Source: Priapulus caudatus
Taxonomy: Eukaryota > Priapulida > Priapulimorpha > Priapulimorphida > Priapulidae
Direction of reading: 5' to 3'
Length of the DNA stretch: 45,947 nucleotides
NCBI RefSeq assembly: GCF_000485595.1
Contig: NW_014577095.1
Location: 267,173 to 313,119, forward strand
Part shown: positions 40,204 through 45,947 of the stretch, one piece after another
Layout: every line of letters begins with the position of its first letter
How positions within the stretch are numbered: the stretch's first letter is position 1
Notes under the pieces: generated by a model
The model's input: the letters and a program-made list of their open reading frames with translations, nothing else
What the model was told of the DNA's origin: nothing
The model's database searches: none
Made by a program: the position numbers and the translations under genes

Positions 40204-40230
40204 CCCGGGCAACGCCGGGGGTCCTGCTAG
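40204..40230 (+). mobile_element. Helitron-like 3' terminus
   Basis: CCCGGGCAACGCCGGG (stem CCCGG/CCGGG) is followed 11 bases later by CTAG and then T. Helitrons end in a short GC hairpin just before CTRR and insert between A and T. The GATA array just upstream fits Helentron-type non-autonomous elements, which carry a microsatellite near their 3' end. No 5' end or Rep/helicase gene identified. Confidence 0.55.
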
Positions 40231-40238
40231 TGTATTAT

Positions 40239-40282
40239 ATCAAGAGCCCATTAACCCCTTAGGGGGTTAATGGGCTCTTGAT
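40239..40282. repeat. Snap-back palindrome 2 (20-bp arms, 4-base loop)
   Basis: ATCAAGAGCCCATTAACCCC and its exact reverse complement around TTAG. Starts nine bases after the Helitron-like end and shares ATCAAGAGC with the palindromes at 30848 and 44825. Confidence 0.9.
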
Positions 40283-40446
40283 GATTATATGGAAGACATT
40301 TAGTTTCATTAAAAGTCGCGTGGGGCTGTATATATCCGTGACTTGACCGAATGCCCAAGCGCGTTCTGTACCGGAAATAATGTGTTTTCAAAAACCCCTA
40401 CCGGAAAGCTCCTAACAAAATAGAAACTGAAATATTACCTATCACT

Positions 40447-40479
40447 ATCACTGATCTCTATAATATAGAGATCAGTGAT
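40447..40479. repeat. Snap-back palindrome 3 (16-bp arms, 1-base spacer)
   Basis: ATCACTGATCTCTATA, a single A, then the exact reverse complement. Different ends from the ATCAAGAGC group. Confidence 0.9.
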
Positions 40480-40589
40480 CACTATACATAACTCGTCAGA
40501 TGTCCTATTGAATTTCACATAAGAATCACTCGGAATACGCAAAGATCTACCTATCTATATCTCTCTCTTTCTCGCTCCCCTCTCTCTCT

Positions 40590-41470
40590 ATATATACATA
40601 CATATATATATATATATATATTATATAATATACGGTGACCCTGTCCATTACCGGTGACGGAAGAAGCTGAAGGTCATTCAGTTTTGAGTATTTACGGGTT
40701 ATAGTTATATAAGTATAAGCAGCCGTAATTGCGTTTTATTTCAGTTAATGTCAGCGTAGGTTCATAGCAGGCGAATTATCTGTACAAGTAACCGGATTTG
40801 AATTTGAAGGCATATATATACCCCGAACCAGGAATGAATATAAGTTACTATATATAACGCGCTATAAGCGCATATATATGACTTTCGCGGTTGCCATGGG
40901 CCACATTTGCCTTCGGGGGTATTGATTTTCCATGCGACGACGGAAATTTAACCGCGACATGCGCATATGGCAATAACACAAAACCGTCAACGCGAAATTA
41001 CTACCAATTATGTTTAGTGTGCCTACCGCTTTTTCGGCGGCGTAGGTCCGCTCTTCGTTTGCATTAATTCTCACCTCACCCCACTTTATCACTCCACTAA
41101 CTTCGCTTAGTTTTTTTTTTCAACCACTACCATCCGCACCACCCACCCCACCCCCACCCCACTCCGCAGTCCGCTCACACGTATTATTCTATTTTGTGCC
41201 CACTCCACCTTATCACATAATCCAACCATTTGATTTTTAAAGTCGCTGGACCCCATTATCCTATCCCCGTCGGACGAAGGTGAGGGTAGATGCAGAGTGG
41301 ACGCAAAGTGGATGCAGAGTAGAACTGCTCCGTCGTTATGCGACGTTTGCAAATAAAATTATTATAGGTATCGCCTCGTTTATGTAGCGAGTCCATGGTT
41401 CCATATGCACTGTTGCTTTTAATGTATATATATATATATATATGGATATATATACATATATATATATACA
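40590..41470. other. Intergenic with two AT microsatellites
   Basis: AT runs at about 40590-40630 and 41424-41470, a CCCCACCC-rich patch near 41130-41160, otherwise nothing recognised. Confidence 0.6.
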
Positions 41471-41589
41471 ATAATAATAATTGAATATTACCATGTGGTG
41501 TGGTATTACGGTGTTACCTCATTATGCGACTACGGGGGCAAACCACAGGGGCAAACGTTGTTAAAGTGGATAACAGATGGCGCCCCTTG

Positions 41590-41731
41590 AAGTTGCGCAT
41601 AGCCCAGCTTGTTTTGCTCGCCATTTTGGTTCGTCTCTTCGTTCTCGATAAAAATATCCGTTTCAATCAGAGGTTTGGCAGATTCATCGTCGTATGAGAC
41701 ACGTTTAATATAGTTTACAAAAATTGTAGAT
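41590..41731 (+). promoter_or_regulatory. Promoter-like region before candidate first exon
   Basis: TTGCGCAT (NRF1 half-site) near 41593 and GCCATTTTGG (YY1-type, reverse orientation) at 41620-41629 precede the candidate start codon by roughly 100-140 bases, a normal distance for such promoters. Confidence 0.35.
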
Positions 41732-41780
41732 ATGGCAACTACGAACGAAAAGTTGTCAACTTTAGATAGGCTTGTGAAAA
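41732..41780 (+). CDS. Candidate first coding exon of an unrecognised gene
   Basis: ATG at 41732 opens MATTNEKLSTLDRLVK plus one base, followed at once by GTAAGT, an optimal donor (phase 1). A promoter-like patch precedes it. The residues are hydrophilic with a short amphipathic stretch and do not match a family I can name. No convincing next exon is visible before the window ends, so it would lie beyond 45947 or in intron-rich sequence I could not read. Chance occurrence is possible. Confidence 0.35.
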
Positions 41781-43288
41781 GTAAGTATGAGTGATAGGTT
41801 GACTGTTTATGTACGTAGGATGTCCTATTTTCTAAATGTTGTCAAACGCTGTGTAACGTGTGTTGTAAAATTGCGGTCATACATCGCAGGTATTATAGTT
41901 AGCTATATCTCATGCGATAAAAAATTTAATACCAATATCCAGGGAAATTTAATTAAGAACAAATTGCTCTTGTTTGTGTCTTCTCAATCACTTGGTCTTA
42001 CATTATACAGTAGTATTACTATTAGTACTAATTTATAGGCCGAATTCAACGACAGAGCAAATACCTACATTTTCCGAACATAATTGCCATAGACTACAGT
42101 ACAGTACAGAGTATAGTAGTATTACTATTAGTACTAGTAGTGGCAACTTCTCACTTTTGAAACACCAACACACTCAGTGTGACTCGTTTAATGTTACATA
42201 TTTATATGATTACGTGTAGTTGTAACTAAGCCAAGCGAGTAAGGCATTGTATCGCATCGTATCACAGGCATTGACAGTAGTTGGTCAGTGCACTGTCAGT
42301 TGTGAAGCGTACTAAATGCATCAATATTTTCTACTGGCATGCGTTTTTACGTACATTATACTTATTACATAGATACGCTATCATAGACAGACAGACGAGT
42401 GGGAGGGGGAGGATTTACGATATATATAAATAATCATGCAGTTGTGTAACTCTCCTACAGTGCACCTTATGAACTACTACTACTACTACTAGTACTATTT
42501 ACTAATATCTTTTCCATTTATTGGCACAATGCATCGTCAGAATAACAATTGGAAAAGTTATTGTTATCAACTGGTAGTTCCACGTAGAGCTTGGTATTGA
42601 TGTTGATATAAATTTCGGTTGATTTATAAAGTCATTTCCTGTCATCATTCAATTCGCTATATTTGTGTCATATATTTGGCTTACAGATATGACAAATGAT
42701 ATTACCAATTAAAAATAGATCCACAGCAATGGATGAGGTGAAATTTGTTTATTTAATTCATGATGGATGGTGCATGTCATTTGGCTAAAAGGGCCAGAGT
42801 CTTTTGTCAGAAACATCAATGTAAATTTGAGGCTAATGTTAATGCTAAGAAAGCACTTACAACTAATTAGTAATGTTAATGTTATGAGAATAGCTTTGAC
42901 AGAAACATATCATAGCTATGAGAGAACCTACAATAGCAGGAACCTGATAATTTGCTGTCACAAAAGGCTGATGATTGGGTGAGAATCGATCACAAAACTC
43001 GGATTCATATAAATTTATTGTACAAGACAGGAATTTATGCATATTATAATAGTTATGTTATTATGTTATTAAATCTTTATTGAATGTAATTGAAATACAA
43101 ATACATGTACTGAAGACAGTCTCTTTCATGGAGAAAATCTGAGAGATGCAATAGTGTTGAGCGGTTAAAATAATAAAATTTCCGAGTAATACACTACAAA
43201 ACAATGCTATACACAAATAAAAAATATAATACAAAAACGACAATACTTTTTGCACAAGTGCATTGATTAATGTACACTTCAAGGCTAA
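41781..43288. other. Unassigned, probably intron or intergenic
   Basis: AT-rich, with a small duplicated phrase TAGTATTACTATTAGTACTA (about 42010-42030 and 42116-42136) and a (CTA)n run near 42476-42490. No gene recognised. Confidence 0.5.
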
Positions 43289-43985
43289 CTCAGGTCGCCC
43301 TTACGACCTAGTCGCCGACAAAATTTGAAGACTGTACGTCTAAACCGACCAGATCGCCGATAACAACATCCGCGACTAAACTCGACATGAGTTCTCTTAC
43401 GATCGAAAATACGGTCGCCGACTGCGATCACAGGAATAGAAACGGTTCTATTTCTATGCGGCGGTCGGCGACAAATCTTGAGTGGCAGCCAATCACCGCT
43501 ACGTGTCGATTCACATGATTATCAAAAGTCACGTGATTAACAAAATAGCAGCCTACACAGCAGTTTACAAGGAGGGATTATTGCACAAACCCTTTCTCAA
43601 ATAAATATTAAGTTTTCCGTATACCACAGGCAATTTTTTAAATTATTTTTCTGCACATGTATGATTATAACGATTTTCAGAAAATTGAGGATAGATTTAC
43701 GAAGTTACCTGATAACAGTGATGTTTACTGGTAAGCGCCGTTTTGTTGGTCATATGACTCGTTTTATGTAGACTGGTCCCGGCGTCAAGCTTGCTCTGTT
43801 TGTGCTAAAGAACTGCTTGTGCTAGTTAAAATACTAGGGCGCGAACCCGTCTACGTTTCCTGCAGAATGCTACGATCTGATCGGCGATGTACAGCGTGAA
43901 GTCACTTCAAGTCGACGTGAGTGTTGCTACGCTGCTAATCGGCGATAAAGTAGTCGCCGATAGTCAAATCGTAGGGAGACCTGAG
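43289..43985. mobile_element. MITE-like element with CTCAGGTC ends
   Basis: CTCAGGTCGCCCTTACGACC at the left and the complement of CTCAGGTCTCCCTACGATTT at the right form imperfect inverted ends, continuing into CGGCGAC words on both sides. TCGCCGA motifs recur throughout. No clear target duplication and no transposase. An internal segment near 43681-43730 looks exon-like (AG...GTAAGC) but cannot be joined in frame to 41732-41780. Confidence 0.65.
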
Positions 43986-44681
43986 CAGGGCTTTAAAGGA
44001 TTTATTTCAAAATCATTGCTAAAAAATGCAATGTAAAAAAAATATAGTGAAATATAGTCTCACCTAATAACAGATATATTACTGATTACACTAACTTGAA
44101 AACCTCTTAGAATTTATGCTGTTATAGCATAGAAAATTGGAATTGAACATGCCGTAACACCATGGCATATTTGATTATAAATAGTGACAATTAGTTTGCA
44201 AATGGTGCCTTTAAAACAAGTGCACCGATAGTGCACATTATTCAATATATAAGGCCATCTGGTTCTGTGTTGTTTACTACGTTTCTATTTTTAAATTGAC
44301 CGACACACGCTATCGCGGGATAGTTTCAGATTCGCAAGAAATGGCGGCAGCTTGTGCTAGTGCGTGTTAATGTGTATGTATGGGTGTAGGTTTATACGAG
44401 AGTGAGCACGTGCGTCAGAGTACGTAGTCCTGAGTGTTGAGATGATTTTAAAGCCAGGACTTCGAAAATAATTTCCAACCAGTCTCTAGTGTTTCCCCCA
44501 CTAACATGTCTTAATACCTTCGTACTTGACCATATTCGGCAAAACATGCATGATTTTCGAATTTTGATTACTCGTTTTGATTTCACACACACACATTCAC
44601 ATATTCTGATTCAGAATACATCATAATAAAAGTCATTATTCTCCTATCTGCTATATGTTGTTAACATTGTATTTTTTACAG
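43986..44681. other. Unassigned
   Basis: AT-rich. ATGGCGGCAGC at 44341 is a YY1-type word with a 9-codon frame only; nothing else recognised. Confidence 0.4.
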
Positions 44682-44821
44682 TTTTTAGCTCATCTGACGT
44701 AGTCAGGTGCAGCTTGTAGAATCGCATGATTGTTCGTCCGTCCGTCCGTCCGTCAACAGTTGGGCACAAATCTTAACCGCTCGATGTATGGTCACGATAT
44801 TTGGGACGTGGGGGGGGGGGG
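44682..44821 (+). repeat. AGCTCATCTG-family element, 5' 140 bases
   Basis: Begins TTTTAGCTCATCTGACG with a (CCGT)n run, and is cut off within a G-run at 44809-44822 where the block starting GTTATCAAGAGC begins. Confidence 0.8.
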
Positions 44822-45705
44822 GTTATCAAGAGCTAATAATACCTAGTATAGGTATTATTAGCTCTTGATGTTATGTTACCTTTCAGTTTCTAAATTTGGA
44901 TGTAATTACTGAGAGAGTTTTTATCTCAACTTTGATGTTTGCATCCACTAGAATGTAAATTTCCTAAACAGATGGGTAATTGAACAGTTGTGTTTGAACT
45001 TTCAGTTATTTTAGTTGAGTTTGATACTGCCTTTAGAGTTATAATGAAAGTGCATATAATATTGAGTGATTTGATTTTAGATATATATAGCAACTGCCAA
45101 ATAACAATATGTTAATGACCTCTTGATAATAGTAATTGGTAAATAATTCATATAATTTTAGCAACTCGTAATAACCAAAGCAATAGTTTTATCTGCAACC
45201 ATCTAGTATTCAAACAGTGAGTAACTTGAAACTTGTTTTTGCACAAATTCAATGGGTTTTTAGCTCATCTGACATAGTCGGATGCAGCTTGTAGAATCGC
45301 ATGAGCGTCCGGCCGTGCGTCCGTCCGTGCGTCAACAGTTGTGCACAAATCTTAACCGCTTGACGTATGGTCACGATATTCGGGACGTCGGGAGGGATCG
45401 TCAAAACGAGTTGGGATGTCGAGCTGGAGGTCAAAGGTCAAAGGTCAAGAGGTGTAAAAGAAGGGAACGTTCCCTCCTTAACTTAAGGTATAGGGAGGAA
45501 ATGCAGAATTGTGGCACAAATCTAAACGGCTCGACCTAGGCTCTTGATAGTCAGTGTATATAGCATCATGGTAGGAAAAGCCATCACTGTGCCAAAATTC
45601 GAGGTCAAAGGTCAATGGGGCACAGGGCAGATTTTAGACATTTTCTGAGGTCATGGTCTGATGGAGCGATTGGAAAACTTTTTTGTTTCAGTAGTGACCT
45701 ACCAT
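44822..45705 (+). repeat. Repeat block, uninterrupted copy (empty site)
   Basis: Second copy of 30845-32163 without the 434-base insertion: palindrome, spacer, and a unit of about 449 bases from 45257. The open frames crossing the unit in both copies (beginning MQLVESH) are frame-shifted relative to each other and are not credible genes. Confidence 0.88.
44825..44869. repeat. Snap-back palindrome 1, second copy
   Basis: Identical over 45 bases to 30848-30892. Confidence 0.92.
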
Positions 45706-45947
45706 TTTTAGCTCATCTGACATAGTCAGATGCAGCTTGTAGAATCGCATGATCGTCCGTCCGTCCGTCCGTCCGTCCGTCCGTGCGTCCGTCCGTCAAC
45801 AGTTGGGCACAAATCTTAACCGCTCGACGTACGGTCACGATATTCGGGACGTGGGGGGGTAATCCGAAAACGAGTTGGGATGTTGAAGCTGGGGGTCAAA
45901 GGTCAAAGGTCAAGAGGTCAAAGGTCAAGAGGTGTAAAAGAAGGGGT
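45706..45947 (+). repeat. AGCTCATCTG-family element, tandem copy running off the window
   Basis: Follows the 45257 unit directly. It starts TTTTAGCTCATCTGACATAG, has a longer (CCGT)n run, then AGGTCAAAGGTCAA repeats. Tandem arrangement suggests an array continuing past the window end. Confidence 0.85.

Noticed and set aside
43681-43730. Exon-like segment between TTTTCAG and GTAAGC
   Set aside because: Lies inside a MITE-like element and does not continue in frame from the only nearby candidate exon.

Overview
The window looks like a piece of an animal nuclear genome, probably from a marine invertebrate. It is AT-rich and intron-rich, packed with short non-autonomous DNA transposons and microsatellites, and carries TTAGGG-type telomere-like motifs inside a mobile element. 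I cannot place the phylum. The only gene I can read completely is a UBE2D-type (UbcH5/effete) ubiquitin-conjugating enzyme on the + strand. It has six coding exons between 23504 and 36040, canonical splice sites throughout, and a 147-residue product, the usual family length. A candidate first coding exon of a second, unrecognised gene lies at 41732-41780.

Layout. 1-3156: unique sequence with no recognisable gene. 3157-15860 and 16034-28770: the same ~12.7 kb sequence twice, head to tail, separated by a 25-N gap (15861-15885) and about 150 bases of low-complexity sequence. The left copy ends exactly at the gap. The copies differ mainly by scattered one- and two-base insertions and deletions, and UBE2D exons 1-4 are intact in the right copy but broken in the left. 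I read this as two overlapping contig ends from noisy long reads that were scaffolded instead of merged, not as a real duplication; genuine duplication with decay remains possible. 27275-35221: a 7.9 kb UBE2D intron holding a CR1/jockey-like LINE remnant, a promoter-like GC-rich patch, nested transposons, a hAT-type element and a TTAA-flanked element. 35222-36040: the last two UBE2D exons. 36041-41500: microsatellites (GT/AT, CA, GATA), a hAT-like element, a Helitron-like 3' end and small snap-back palindromes. 41500-45947: candidate first exon, another terminal-repeat element, and a tandem run of an AGCTCATCTG-family repeat that also occurs at 31711.

The most informative structures are: the collapsed-overlap signature around the N gap; two inverted copies of a telomere-motif element bracketing the UBE2D promoter and first exon; a foldback element with perfect 63-bp arms; a transposon nested inside another, both with CAGG...CCTG ends and 5-bp target duplications, and an empty-site copy of the host locus about 14 kb away in the same window; and a recurring family of 33-45 bp near-perfect palindromes, three of which share the ends ATCAAGAGC. 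I found no CRISPR array, rRNA, tRNA or bacterial-type operon, and most open frames in the window are chance or microsatellite frames.
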